Part shown: positions 1-7,488 of the stretch, one piece after another
Layout of the letters: each line of letters opens with the position of its first letter
Position numbering within the stretch: position 1 is the stretch's first letter
Assembly: GCA_021818605.1 (NCBI GenBank)
Contig: JAKAUH010000963.1
Coordinates: forward strand, 1 to 11,538
Direction: 5' to 3'
DNA length: 11,538 nt
Origin: Planctomycetota bacterium
GTDB lineage: Bacteria > Planctomycetota > Planctomycetia > Isosphaerales > Isosphaeraceae
The notes under the pieces: model-generated
The model's input: only the letters and a program-made list of their open reading frames with translations
What the model was told of the DNA's origin: nothing
Database searches by the model: none
Translations under genes and position numbers: made by a program

Positions 1-17
1 AGGGGAGGATGCCCGGG

Positions 18-581
18 ATGGCCGTCGCGTCGAGGGAAAAGGTCCAGCAATCGGCCGGCCCGATGCCAGGGCGAGTGGTTGGGGTCGATCCCGGCCTGAA
101 CGTCACCGGCTATGCGGTCGTCGAGCCCTCGCCGCGCGGAGCGTTCGTGGCTGAGGCCGGCGTGATCCGCCCGGGCGCCGGCTGCAAGTCGTTGGGCGAA
201 CGGCTGGCGTGGATCCACCGCGGGATCCTCGAGGTGCTCGACGCGTTCCCGCCGTCGGCCGTCGCGCTCGAGCAGGTGCATAGCCACGTCAAGTTTCCGC
301 GGACTGCGCTCCTCATGTCGCACGCCCGCGGGGTGATCGTGCTGGCCGCCGCGCTGCGCGAGACGCCCGTCGTCGGCTATGCGCCCACGCGGATCAAGAA
401 GACGCTCACCGGCAGCGGCCGGGCGCCCAAGAGCCAGATCCAGCACGCCATCATGGCCGAGCTGGGCCTCGATCGCCTGCCCGAACCGCACGACGTCGCC
501 GACGCCTGCGCGATCGCGCTTTGCCACTTTCACATCGCGCGCAACCGGCGGCTGATGGACGGGCCAGGAAGGTCGGTTTGA
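18..581 (+). CDS. ruvC: Crossover junction endodeoxyribonuclease RuvC
   Basis: RuvC resolves Holliday junctions in recombination and repair. It works as a dimer with the RuvAB branch-migration motor and cuts two strands symmetrically using Mg2+. The four acidic catalytic residues are all visible: Asp in GVDPGLN (codon 87-89), Glu in ALEQVH, and two Asp in EPHDVADACAIALCH. The conserved GSGRAPKSQIQ segment lies before the last pair, as in characterised RuvC proteins. The start is uncertain. An AGGGGAGG Shine-Dalgarno at 1-8 sits 9 nt before ATG 18, giving 187 residues. ATG 63 would give 172 residues, almost the length of the E. coli protein, but has a poor ribosome site. ATG 9 directly abuts the Shine-Dalgarno and is unlikely. 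ruvA and ruvB are not in view, so whether this is a ruvABC cluster cannot be told. The family call is secure. Confidence 0.93.
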   Translation: MAVASREKVQQSAGPMPGRVVGVDPGLNVTGYAVVEPSPRGAFVAEAGVIRPGAGCKSLGERLAWIHRGILEVLDAFPPSAVALEQVHSHVKFPRTALLMSHARGVIVLAAALRETPVVGYAPTRIKKTLTGSGRAPKSQIQHAIMAELGLDRLPEPHDVADACAIALCHFHIARNRRLMDGPGRSV

Positions 582-699
582 GGGCGGGATCGCGACGCCG
601 ACGCCGTCGCGTACGGTCGCGAAGTTGCAGGAGCGTTTCGCCAATCCAGGGAAGCTCGGCTCCATAGCCGAGGTGCTGGCGTACCTGGAGTCCTTGTGA
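556..699 (+). pseudogene. Start-less open frame, possible antitoxin remnant upstream of the toxin
   Basis: After the TGA at 553-555, one frame stays open to TGA 697-699 and ends ...KLQERFANPGKLGSIAEVLAYLESL. It has no ATG, and the only late alternatives are TTG 625 and GTG 673. The stretch looks protein-like, and its stop overlaps the ATG at 699, the TGATG coupling usual between an antitoxin and its toxin. The first part overlaps the 3' end of ruvC, which suggests the front of the gene has been lost. I cannot match the tail to a named antitoxin family. It could instead be chance open sequence in GC-rich DNA. Calling it an antitoxin remnant is an inference from position. Confidence 0.35.
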
Positions 700-1076
700 T
701 GTTTCGGGTCGTCTGGTCCGAGCGAGCTCTCAACGAACTTGCGGAAATCTGGATGCGGTCCGAAACCAGTCAACGCCAGGCGCTTACCCGGACGAGTCAT
801 GCTGCGGACCAGATACCTCGCGATGATCCGTTCGCTTCGAGTGAATCGAGAGAGGGGGACGTTCGCATGACGTTCGAAGCGCCCATGGGGTTCACGTTCA
901 AGGTGGATCTGGACGCGGGTACTGTCCTGGTCGGTCACGTTTGGTATTACGCCCCCCTCGCCGACGCTCATAACCGGCCCCGTCCCGTCAATCACTCGGC
1001 CTTCTTCATCACGAACATCAACTGCTTCTCCTTGGTCTTGAACCCGGTCGGAATCTCGCCGGTGGGCAGGGCGTAG
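699..1076 (+). CDS. RelE/ParE-like toxin, with run-on C-terminus
   Basis: The first 84 residues look like a small RelE/ParE-fold toxin of the kind common in planctomycetes. It opens MFRVVWSERALNELAEIW (first strand, then the amphipathic helix pair), has a middle helix with RQALTRTSHAADQI, and ends in the strands MTFEAPMGFTFKVD and TVLVGHVWYY. Such toxins act as ribosome-dependent mRNA endonucleases or gyrase inhibitors; which applies here cannot be read from sequence. ATG 699 overlaps the preceding TGA and is preferred to GTG 696. Family members usually stop just after the last strand, at roughly 85-95 residues. Here the frame continues about 40 more residues to TAG 1074-1076, and the last 28 codons overlap the convergent gene, so the normal stop may have been lost. 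No intact antitoxin is adjacent. It may be a decaying toxin or an orphan. Confidence 0.55.
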   Translation: MFRVVWSERALNELAEIWMRSETSQRQALTRTSHAADQIPRDDPFASSESREGDVRMTFEAPMGFTFKVDLDAGTVLVGHVWYYAPLADAHNRPRPVNHSAFFITNINCFSLVLNPVGISPVGRA

Positions 1077-1465
1077 ATCAAATGCAGCGTCTCGCCCTCC
1101 TTCTTGATGAGGCCGCGGGCCTCCTCGCCGGCCGAGGACTCGACCTTGCTGGTCATGATGATGTCGGCGGGGTTCTTCTTCGAGCCGAGCTTGTAATTCG
1201 CCGAGTACAGTTCCTTTTTGTCCTTGTCGGCGACAACCACCGAGTCCTTCGTGAACGTGACGATCGTCCCCTTGATCCGCTCCTCGGGCTCCGGCATGCC
1301 GTACTTCTCGCCCGAGACGATCATGTAGCGGCCGACGAGGTCCTCGGGCGTGCAGGGTCTGTCCTTGTCGTCTGACGCCGCCTCGCCCTGCTGGGCCTGT
1401 GCCACTGCCGCGGAACCCGCCACCATCAACAGCCCCAGCCCGATCGCCAGCTTCAGCAAGGTCAT
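992..1465 (-). CDS. Secreted TIGR03067-type planctomycete protein
   Basis: This 157-residue protein starts with a signal peptide: Lys at position 5, a hydrophobic core GLGLLMVAGSAAVA, and a probable cut at AQA near residue 24. The mature part has the TIGR03067 layout, a small beta-rich domain that begins like LVGRYMIVSGEKYGMPEP, continues with GTIVTFTKDSVVVADKDKK, then KKNPADIIMTS, then GETLHLIYALPTGEIPTGF, and closes with KQLMFVMKK. The family is uncharacterised and found mainly in planctomycetes, in many paralogues; a lipocalin-like fold has been suggested. No catalytic residue can be named. The start has GGAG on the minus strand about 8-9 nt upstream, placed inside a small hairpin. The gene converges with the toxin frame and their ends overlap by 85 bp. 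The product is probably exported to the periplasm or cell surface. Confidence 0.85.
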   Translation of the reverse strand: MTLLKLAIGLGLLMVAGSAAVAQAQQGEAASDDKDRPCTPEDLVGRYMIVSGEKYGMPEPEERIKGTIVTFTKDSVVVADKDKKELYSANYKLGSKKNPADIIMTSKVESSAGEEARGLIKKEGETLHLIYALPTGEIPTGFKTKEKQLMFVMKKAE

Positions 1466-1478
1466 CGGAGTCGCTCCG
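1466..1478 (-). promoter_or_regulatory. Hairpin covering the ribosome site of the TIGR03067 gene
   Basis: CGGAG-TCG-CTCCG forms a perfect 5-bp stem with a 3-nt loop directly next to the ATG. On the minus strand the GGAG that should bind 16S rRNA is one arm. If it folds, it would mask the ribosome site. The stem is short, so this may be chance; an effect on translation is inference only. Confidence 0.3.
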
Positions 1479-1567
1479 GTTGAGGGACAGCCTCCCCGCG
1501 CGGGAAGACCTAGATCATCAGCGCATTGGGGTGCAACAACGGTGCCAGCAACGGCCCGCGCGTCGGC

Positions 1568-1597
1568 TTGACCCCGGCGCGCGGCGGCCGATACGAT
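1568..1597 (+). promoter_or_regulatory. Possible sigma-70-type promoter for thiSG
   Basis: TTGACC (1568-1573, 5 of 6 to consensus) is followed 18 nt later by TACGAT (1592-1597, 4 of 6). Transcription would begin near 1604, giving a leader of about 38 nt to ATG 1642 or 116 nt to GTG 1720. No TPP riboswitch core (CUGAGA with the later ACC-CUGAUC arm) is visible in this leader. The promoter was found by eye only. Confidence 0.35.
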
Positions 1598-1719
1598 GAA
1601 CTCTCGTCGATGCGGGGCCGAAAAAGAGTGAGAAAACGGGGATGAGGCCGGGGCGCCAACCGCTCCGGACGCGGATGGCCGGGGCTGACAGGCCGGGGAG
1701 CGCGGTGGTGGGATCGATC

Positions 1720-2778
1720 GTGCACGTTACCATCAACGGCGAGCGGCGCGAGCTGCCCGGTCCGATCACCGTCGCGGGTTTGCTCCGGCACCTCGCGGTG
1801 CAGCCGGAGTACGTGGCCGTCGAGCTCAACCAGTCGCTGGTCACCCGGTCCCGGCACGCCGTGACCGACGTCTCCTCCGGCGACATCCTGGAGATCGTGA
1901 CGCTCGTCGGCGGCGGCGCCCCCGAGAGTTGCGCGGCGAGTGACGGAACCGGCCATGCGATCGACTTCGACCCCGCGCCGCTGAAGATCGGCAGCCATGT
2001 CGTGCACAGCCGGCTATTCGTCGGCACGGGGAAGTACACGACGCTCGAGCTGATGCGCGAGTGCCTCGCGGCGAGCGGGGCCGAGGTGGTGACGGTGGCG
2101 GTCCGCCGCGAGCGGCTGTTCGACCGCGAAGGGCGCAACCTGCTCGACTTCCTCGACCCGCGGCGGTACACCATCCTGCCCAACACCGCCGGATGCTTCT
2201 CGGCCGAGGATGCTCTACGGACCGCCCGGCTGGGCCGCGAGCTGCTCGAGGGCCTGGACAACCGAGGCGCCGACTGGGTGAAACTCGAGGTCCTGGCCGA
2301 CCCGCGGACGCTGCTGCCCGACCCCGTGGCAACTCTCGAATCGACCCGCGTGCTGGTGAAGGAGGGTTTTCAGGTCCTCTGCTACACCAGCGACGACCCG
2401 GTCATGGCCCGCCGGCTCAAGGAGGCCGGCGCGGCGAGCGTGATGCCCGCCGGCAGCCCGATCGGCAGCGGGCAGGGCGTGCTCAATCCCAATAACATCC
2501 GGATCATCCTCGAGGACCTCAAGGACGGCGATCGCGAATATCCGGTGATCGTCGACGCGGGCGTCGGCACGGCGAGCGACGTCGCAATCGCGATGGAGCT
2601 GGGCTGCGACGGCGTGCTGCTGAATACCGGGATCGCCGGGGCGAAGGACCCGCTCCGGATGGCCCACGCCATGCGACTGGCGATCGAGGCCGGCCGGCTC
2701 GCCCACGGCGCGGGGCGGATCCCCCGCAAACTCTACGCGACCGCTTCGAGCCCCACGCAGGGCGTGATCGGCCGTTGA
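1720..2778 (+). CDS. thiSG: Fused sulfur carrier ThiS and thiazole synthase ThiG
   Basis: ThiG condenses deoxyxylulose 5-phosphate, dehydroglycine and sulfur from ThiS thiocarboxylate into the thiazole phosphate of thiamine. Residues 2-66 are ThiS (beta-grasp; [13 protein letters not shown], then [12 protein letters not shown]). After a linker of about 20 residues comes ThiG from [19 protein letters not shown]. ThiG hallmarks are all present: [16 protein letters not shown] with the Schiff-base Lys188, [13 protein letters not shown], and [26 protein letters not shown]. It ends [17 protein letters not shown] 1720, with GGTGGG 7 nt upstream, gives the usual ThiS N-terminus. ATG 1642 is in frame and would add 26 residues unlike the family. 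Single-chain ThiS-ThiG proteins are known from annotation (PRK11840 type). The oddity is that the ThiS Gly-Gly, normally the free C-terminus, is internal. There is no in-frame ATG between the halves that would let ThiG be made alone. Confidence 0.92.
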   Translation: MHVTINGERRELPGPITVAGLLRHLAVQPEYVAVELNQSLVTRSRHAVTDVSSGDILEIVTLVGGGAPESCAASDGTGHAIDFDPAPLKIGSHVVHSRLFVGTGKYTTLELMRECLAASGAEVVTVAVRRERLFDREGRNLLDFLDPRRYTILPNTAGCFSAEDALRTARLGRELLEGLDNRGADWVKLEVLADPRTLLPDPVATLESTRVLVKEGFQVLCYTSDDPVMARRLKEAGAASVMPAGSPIGSGQGVLNPNNIRIILEDLKDGDREYPVIVDAGVGTASDVAIAMELGCDGVLLNTGIAGAKDPLRMAHAMRLAIEAGRLAHGAGRIPRKLYATASSPTQGVIGR

Positions 2779-2794
2779 GATCGCGATTCCGTGG

Positions 2795-2800
2795 TAGAAT
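2795..2800 (+). promoter_or_regulatory. Weak -10-like site before the helicase gene
   Basis: TAGAAT matches the -10 consensus at 5 of 6. The nearest -35-like hexamer, TTGAGA (2775-2780), overlaps the thiSG stop but lies only 14 nt away, which is too close for a normal sigma-70 promoter. The helicase may therefore be read through from thiSG or use another site. Confidence 0.2.
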
Positions 2801-2858
2801 AGGGCGATCCCAGGCTCTCGTCCAGGGCGCCGGCGGGGCAATGGATCACGGACAGCGG

Positions 2859-2878
2859 CGCGGCCGGACCCGGCCGCG
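2859..2878 (+). other. Perfect 9-bp GC-rich hairpin in the helicase leader
   Basis: CGCGGCCGG and CCGGCCGCG are exact reverse complements separated by two bases, so the transcript could fold into a strong stem 28 nt before the helicase start. There is no T-run after it, so it is not a classical terminator of thiSG. It could damp read-through or translation (inference). Confidence 0.4.
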
Positions 2879-2905
2879 TCCGGTTGCGCAGCGCGCAGGG
2901 GATGG

Positions 2906-4903
2906 ATGGGAATGGCACAGCTCGACCCCGTCTCCATCCTCGGTCCAAATGGAGCGATCGCGCGGCGGCTGCCGACCTACGAGCACCGCGACGAGCAGCT
3001 CGCGATGGCAGACGCAGTCGCGCGGGCCATCGAGCGGCCCGGCCACCTGATCGTCGAGGCCGGGACGGGCGTCGGCAAGAGCTTCGCTTACCTCGTGCCG
3101 GCAATCCAGGCGACGGCCAACCCCAAGATGAAGGTCGTCGTCTCGACGCACACGATCGCGCTCCAGGAGCAATTACTCCGCAAGGACATCCCGTTCCTCC
3201 GATCGGTGATGCCACAGGAATTCTCGGCCGTACTGGTCAAGGGGCGGTCGAATTACATCAGCCTGCGCCGGCTGGACGTGGCGATCAAGCGGCAGGACCT
3301 GCTGTTCCAGAAGCCCGAGGAGATCGACCAGCTCGTCACGCTGCGAATGTGGTCGAATCGCACGAATGACGGCAGCCGGTCGGACCTGGATTTCCGCCCG
3401 ATGCCGAGCGTGTGGGAGGCCGTCCAGAGCGAGGACGGCAATTGCCTGGGGCGCGAGTGTCCGAGGCATTCGGAGTGCTTCTACTTCAAGGCGCGGCGGC
3501 GGATGCGGGCGGCCAACGTGCTGGTGGTCAACCACGCGCTCTTTGTCACCGATCTGGCGATGCGGGCCGACGGCTTCGGCCTGTTGCCCGAATACCAGGT
3601 CGCGATCCTTGACGAGGCCCACACATTCGAGGCCGTTGCGGCCGAGCACATGGGGCTCCAGCTCTCGAACATCGGCGTCGATTACGCGCTGGCGCGACTG
3701 TACAACGCTCGCAGCAGGCGCGGCGTGCTGACCGGCCATCGCGACCAGATGGGCGAGGCGATCGAGCAGGCCACCCGCACCCGCGCGGCGGCCGAGGATT
3801 TCTTCAACCACGCGGCGGCGTGGTTCCAGTCGCGAGGTGGCGGCTTCAACGGACGGTTGCGCGAGCCGCTCGGCTGGAGCGAGACGTTCTGCGAGGAGCT
3901 GAGGCGCCTGGCCGGCGCGATCGAGCGCGGCGCGAAGCAGGTCGAGAAGCCCGAGGACCGCGTCGAGCTGATCGCCGCCGAGGGACGCTGCCGCGGCCTC
4001 GCCGACCAGGTCTCGAGCTGGATCCGCCAGGCCGTCGACGACGCCGTGTACTGGCTCGAGGTCGAGCAAAAGTCCCGCCTGCGCGTCCGGCTCGCCGCCG
4101 CGCCGCTGGACGTCGGGCCAAGCCTGCGCAACCTGCTGTGGACCGAGCGCGAGACCTGCATCCTCACCTCGGCGACGCTCTGCGTCGGCTCGCCGCCGCG
4201 ATTCGACTTCTTCCAGACGCGCATCGGACTCACCGGAGCCGAGACCCTGGCGCTCGGCAGCCCGTTCGACTACGCCAACCAGGCGAAGATCCACATCGCC
4301 GGCAACATGCCCGACCCATCCGACCAGCCCGCGCTGTTCGAGCAGGAGACGATCCGCGCCGTGGCGCATTACCTGGAGCTGACCCACGGCAAGGCGTTCG
4401 TGCTGTTCACCTCGTACAAGCTGCTCGAGGCGGCCACGCGTGCGCTAACACCCTGGCTGGCGCGGCGGAACATCGCGCTTTTCTCCCAGTCCGACGGCAT
4501 GCCGCGCTCCAAGATGGTCGACGCCTTCAAGGCCGACGTCGACAGCGTCATCTTCGGCGTCGACAGCTTCTGGCAGGGCGTGGACGTACCGGGCGAGGCC
4601 CTTTCGAACGTCATCATCACGCGGCTGCCGTTCGCCGTGCCCAGCCACCCGCTGCTCGAGGCGCGGCTGGAGGCGATCCGCCGCCGCGGCGGCAATCCGT
4701 TCGTCGAGTACCAGGTGCCCGAGGCGGTCATCAAGCTCAAGCAGGGCTTTGGCCGCCTGATCCGCACGCGGTCGGATCGCGGCATCGTCGTGATCCTCGA
4801 CCCGCGCGTTCTGACAAAGCCCTACGGCCGGACGTTCCTCAACTCGCTGCCTGCCTGCCCGCGCGTCGTTGAGACCCCGATGCTGAAGGACACCCGGGTC
4901 TGA
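2906..4903 (+). CDS. dinG: ATP-dependent DNA helicase, DinG/XPD (Rad3-like) family
   Basis: Superfamily 2 helicase of 665 residues, related to DinG and YoaA, which unwind DNA 5' to 3' and remove R-loops and damaged structures. Walker A is AGTGVGKS (52-59, Lys58). Motif Ia is VVSTHTIALQEQL. The DEAH box is ILDEAH (Asp236-His239). The second RecA domain holds LTSATL, VLFTSYKLLEAA, FWQGVDVPGEAL, and motif VI QGFGRLIRT from Gln613. The iron-sulfur domain keeps Cys180, Cys185 and Cys191 (NCLGRECPRHSEC). The first expected cysteine, in the family's KGRxNYLC motif, is Ser119 in KGRSNYIS. There is no N-terminal exonuclease domain of the Bacillus type. ATG 2906 is preceded by AGGGG; ATG 2912 (Met3) has better spacing and is possible. 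It lies 127 bp after thiSG and converges on the dehydrogenase gene with a 17-bp gap. Family secure; dinG versus yoaA orthology is not settled. Confidence 0.88.
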   Translation: MGMAQLDPVSILGPNGAIARRLPTYEHRDEQLAMADAVARAIERPGHLIVEAGTGVGKSFAYLVPAIQATANPKMKVVVSTHTIALQEQLLRKDIPFLRSVMPQEFSAVLVKGRSNYISLRRLDVAIKRQDLLFQKPEEIDQLVTLRMWSNRTNDGSRSDLDFRPMPSVWEAVQSEDGNCLGRECPRHSECFYFKARRRMRAANVLVVNHALFVTDLAMRADGFGLLPEYQVAILDEAHTFEAVAAEHMGLQLSNIGVDYALARLYNARSRRGVLTGHRDQMGEAIEQATRTRAAAEDFFNHAAAWFQSRGGGFNGRLREPLGWSETFCEELRRLAGAIERGAKQVEKPEDRVELIAAEGRCRGLADQVSSWIRQAVDDAVYWLEVEQKSRLRVRLAAAPLDVGPSLRNLLWTERETCILTSATLCVGSPPRFDFFQTRIGLTGAETLALGSPFDYANQAKIHIAGNMPDPSDQPALFEQETIRAVAHYLELTHGKAFVLFTSYKLLEAATRALTPWLARRNIALFSQSDGMPRSKMVDAFKADVDSVIFGVDSFWQGVDVPGEALSNVIITRLPFAVPSHPLLEARLEAIRRRGGNPFVEYQVPEAVIKLKQGFGRLIRTRSDRGIVVILDPRVLTKPYGRTFLNSLPACPRVVETPMLKDTRV

Positions 4904-4920
4904 CCGACGATCTCTGCGGA

Positions 4921-7158
4921 TCAGGGACGCGATCCACCCCCGCTCGGCGGCAGACTGCGAATCCACTCGCCGATGAACCGGATTGCATCCCGGTCGACCT
5001 CGTTCGAGCCAAGAGGCGGCATCTTGCGCGTATCCCGGCGCGAGATCCGATTGAACAGTACCGATCGCTCGGGCGAACCGGGCGCGACCAGGCGGGCGTC
5101 GGGCAGACCCAGCGGGTCGTGGACCGGCTTTGCGTCGACCACGTTCATCCGCCGCGTCGGCGTGGCGACGTCCAGCTGCATCAGCGAGTTTCCACCGCCC
5201 TCCTGGACGTGGCAGACCGAGCAATTCACGTGCAGATACGACCGCACCCTCGCCTCGAGCGGATTATGGGCATCATACGGGTCGACCAGCCGGGGACGAC
5301 TGACCGTCGGCCTGGTCAGCTTGCCCTGGAAAAGGCCGAGCCCCTCGAGCGCCTGAAGCTGATTCACAGTTCCCTTCCCCTGCCGGCATTCGCGATCGAG
5401 CTGGAGCGGCGAGAACCCGAGGACGAACCCGGCGGCGCGCGAGTGGCACACCAGGCACTCGGTCCGCGCGGGGAAGCGCCACGACTGCTCGCGACGGCCG
5501 TCGGGCGCACCGGGATCGGGCACCTCGAGCTCCTCTGAACCGCCCCTGGCCGGCACGAGCGCGGCGTCCGTCTGCTCGGGGTTCCAGCGATAGGAGTATC
5601 CGGTCCATTCCCCCTGCTGACGCACGAGCAACCGCGTCTCGATCCGCCGCCGGGCCGCGCGGCCGGCGTCGTCGAGGCGATCGATCGAGAGCGTCTGCAC
5701 CAGCACCGAGCCGTTCGGCAGCGTCCACGCGCCGCCGGCATTCGGCTGCGGGTGCTGCTCGATCCGATCGAGACCAGGGAGCGCAGCGAACCGTTCCATC
5801 GAGGCTCCGTCGGCCCACTGCGGCGCGACGACACCGAAGCCGATCGCGGCCGGATGGGGCGAATGCGTGGCGACCGAAGCGAACAGCCCGGTCTGGCTCA
5901 ACCGCGTCGGAAACGGCTGCTTCGGCCGGTCGGCCTCCGAGGTCGGCTCGAGGCGATAGAACCCGCCCGCGTGGTCGATCACATACAGCTCGCCCGCGTG
6001 GTCCGTGCCGAAGCCCGTGATGTTGAACGGCGTGTCGACCAGCTCATGGTGCCAGGTTACCTTCTGGCCGTCGTGGCGGATCCCCCACACGCGTCCGGTG
6101 GACCAGTCGCCGTAAACGTACACACCGGCCAGCTCGGGCAGACGCTTGCCGCGATAGACCCGACCGCCGGTGAGCGACCGCGCCTCGCTGTGATGATGCT
6201 CGGCGGTTGGCAGCAGAATCGGGTCGGGGCCAGCCGGGCGATTCTCGAGGAAGATGTGGCTTCCTTCGAACAGGCTCCAGCCGTAGTTACCCCCCTTCTT
6301 GATCAGGTAGACCTGCTCCCACAGGTCCTGCCCGTTGTTCCCGGCCCAGAGCTGGCCCGACGCAGAATCGAAGCTCAGCCGCCAGGGATTCCGCAGACCG
6401 TACGCCCACAGCTCGGGCCGCGCGCCGGGCCGGCCGACGAACGGGTTGTCCCGCGGCACCGAGTACCCACGGCCGGCGTCGGGATGGTCGACGTCGATCC
6501 TCAGGACCGCCCCGCGCAGATCGTCAAGACTCTGCCCCGTCTGATAGGCGTCGGAACCAGACGACCCGTCGCCGGCCGAGACGTAGAGCGTCCCATCATT
6601 GCCGAACGCCAGGTCGCCGCCGTTGTGGCCGTTGGAGGGCCACGAGATGATCGGAAGCTTCGACGCCGGATCGATCCGGCCGGTCTTGCGGTCGACCGTG
6701 TAGCGCTCGACCCCGGTCGATTTACGCCCGCGCGTCGGACCGTTCAGGCCGATGAACAGGTATCCGTTATGGACGTAATCCGGGTGAAAGGCGAACCCGC
6801 AGGCCAGGCCGTCGATGTCGAGCAGCGAGTCAAGGGTGTCCGCCTCGGGATCGTCGCGCACGGCGAGCAGCTTGGTCGGCCCGGACCAGAAGCCGAGATG
6901 CTGCAGGATCAACAGCCGATCGGTGCCCGGCTCGGGGGCCAGTGCCAGAGGCTGCTTCATCGAGAGACGAGGGAAGGCGCGCACCGTCCTGTACGGCGGC
7001 AGTGGGTCGGGCGACCCGACCACGCGTGAGTCGTTCCAGGGGATGCGCTTCTCAGGCAGCCTGGGCACATCAACGCCCGCGCCGGCAGCGACCGCGAGTG
7101 CGGGCATCCCCTCGACAATCCAGAGCAACAACGCGCACAAGTGCAGCGACCGCATCAT
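4921..7158 (-). CDS. Exported PQQ-type sugar dehydrogenase fused to di-haem cytochrome region
   Basis: Protein of 745 residues from ATG 7158, which has GAGG 6 nt upstream; in-frame ATG 7173 and 7281 lack this. It begins with a signal peptide (MMRSLHLCALLLWIV, cut near AVA in the mid-20s). Residues of about 55-405 form a glucose/sorbosone dehydrogenase beta-propeller (PF07995-like): GHNGGDLAFGNDGTLYV with the probable catalytic His178, then GLRNPWRLSFD, GGNYGWSLFEG and GGFYRLEP. The C-terminal half resembles the HNE_0200/SO2930 type (TIGR03806) and carries two haem c sites, CLVCH (568-572) and CSVCH (646-650), with MPPLGSN (Met713) as a likely axial ligand. The expected reaction is periplasmic oxidation of a sugar or aldose with PQQ, passing electrons through the haems. 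The substrate is unknown. No PQQ synthesis gene is in the window. The gene is convergent with the helicase gene. Confidence 0.88.
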   Translation of the reverse strand: MMRSLHLCALLLWIVEGMPALAVAAGAGVDVPRLPEKRIPWNDSRVVGSPDPLPPYRTVRAFPRLSMKQPLALAPEPGTDRLLILQHLGFWSGPTKLLAVRDDPEADTLDSLLDIDGLACGFAFHPDYVHNGYLFIGLNGPTRGRKSTGVERYTVDRKTGRIDPASKLPIISWPSNGHNGGDLAFGNDGTLYVSAGDGSSGSDAYQTGQSLDDLRGAVLRIDVDHPDAGRGYSVPRDNPFVGRPGARPELWAYGLRNPWRLSFDSASGQLWAGNNGQDLWEQVYLIKKGGNYGWSLFEGSHIFLENRPAGPDPILLPTAEHHHSEARSLTGGRVYRGKRLPELAGVYVYGDWSTGRVWGIRHDGQKVTWHHELVDTPFNITGFGTDHAGELYVIDHAGGFYRLEPTSEADRPKQPFPTRLSQTGLFASVATHSPHPAAIGFGVVAPQWADGASMERFAALPGLDRIEQHPQPNAGGAWTLPNGSVLVQTLSIDRLDDAGRAARRRIETRLLVRQQGEWTGYSYRWNPEQTDAALVPARGGSEELEVPDPGAPDGRREQSWRFPARTECLVCHSRAAGFVLGFSPLQLDRECRQGKGTVNQLQALEGLGLFQGKLTRPTVSRPRLVDPYDAHNPLEARVRSYLHVNCSVCHVQEGGGNSLMQLDVATPTRRMNVVDAKPVHDPLGLPDARLVAPGSPERSVLFNRISRRDTRKMPPLGSNEVDRDAIRFIGEWIRSLPPSGGGSRP

Positions 7159-7488
7159 TGGGCCCCTCGGCATGTCAATCGGGTATTTTGATGGTTGGTA
7201 GTTTCGGGACGTCGGTGGCAGCGCAAGCGGACGAGCCGAACGGCCGCGGCTCGCGGGGAGGATGCGGGAACGACACGTCAAAGGGTAACCGACCGGACCG
7301 GCCGTGGCGAGAGGTGCGCTCCGCCTGCCGGTCGCAGCCCCTCGCCCGCCAATCTGGACGCCCGGGGGCCGCTTTGCCCAGGAGTTTGGCCCTTGCCCGC
7401 TATTGCTCGACCATTCAAGTTGGGTCGCGGAGAAAGCCCCGACCCCACGTCACCCGCGGACAGACTCGTTGGAGCTGACGTAGCGAGG
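7159..7488. other. Gene-free 330-bp spacer
   Basis: The spacer lies between the start of the dehydrogenase gene and the end of the glycosyltransferase remnant, both on the minus strand. Open frames here have no family features and cross into neighbouring genes antisense. I saw no convincing -35/-10 pair for the dehydrogenase and no terminator with a T-run. ACGTCA (7447-7452) and TGACGT (7476-7481) form a weak 6-bp inverted repeat just past the remnant's stop. Confidence 0.5.

Noticed and set aside
1466..1719. TPP riboswitch before thiSG
   Set aside because: The conserved CUGAGA core and its partner segment are not present on the plus strand.
2859..2878. Rho-independent terminator of thiSG
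   Set aside because: The stem is strong, but no T-run follows on the plus strand.
3173..4387. 404-codon minus-strand open frame
   Set aside because: It is antisense to the helicase, where motifs in the sense frame are unmistakable.
5752..7029. 425-codon plus-strand open frame
   Set aside because: It lies wholly opposite the PQQ dehydrogenase and its composition (Arg, Pro and Gly rich) is that of a shadow frame.
7159..7281. Longer dehydrogenase start at 7281
   Set aside because: It would place 41 polar residues before a clear signal peptide; ATG 7158 has GAGG at good spacing.
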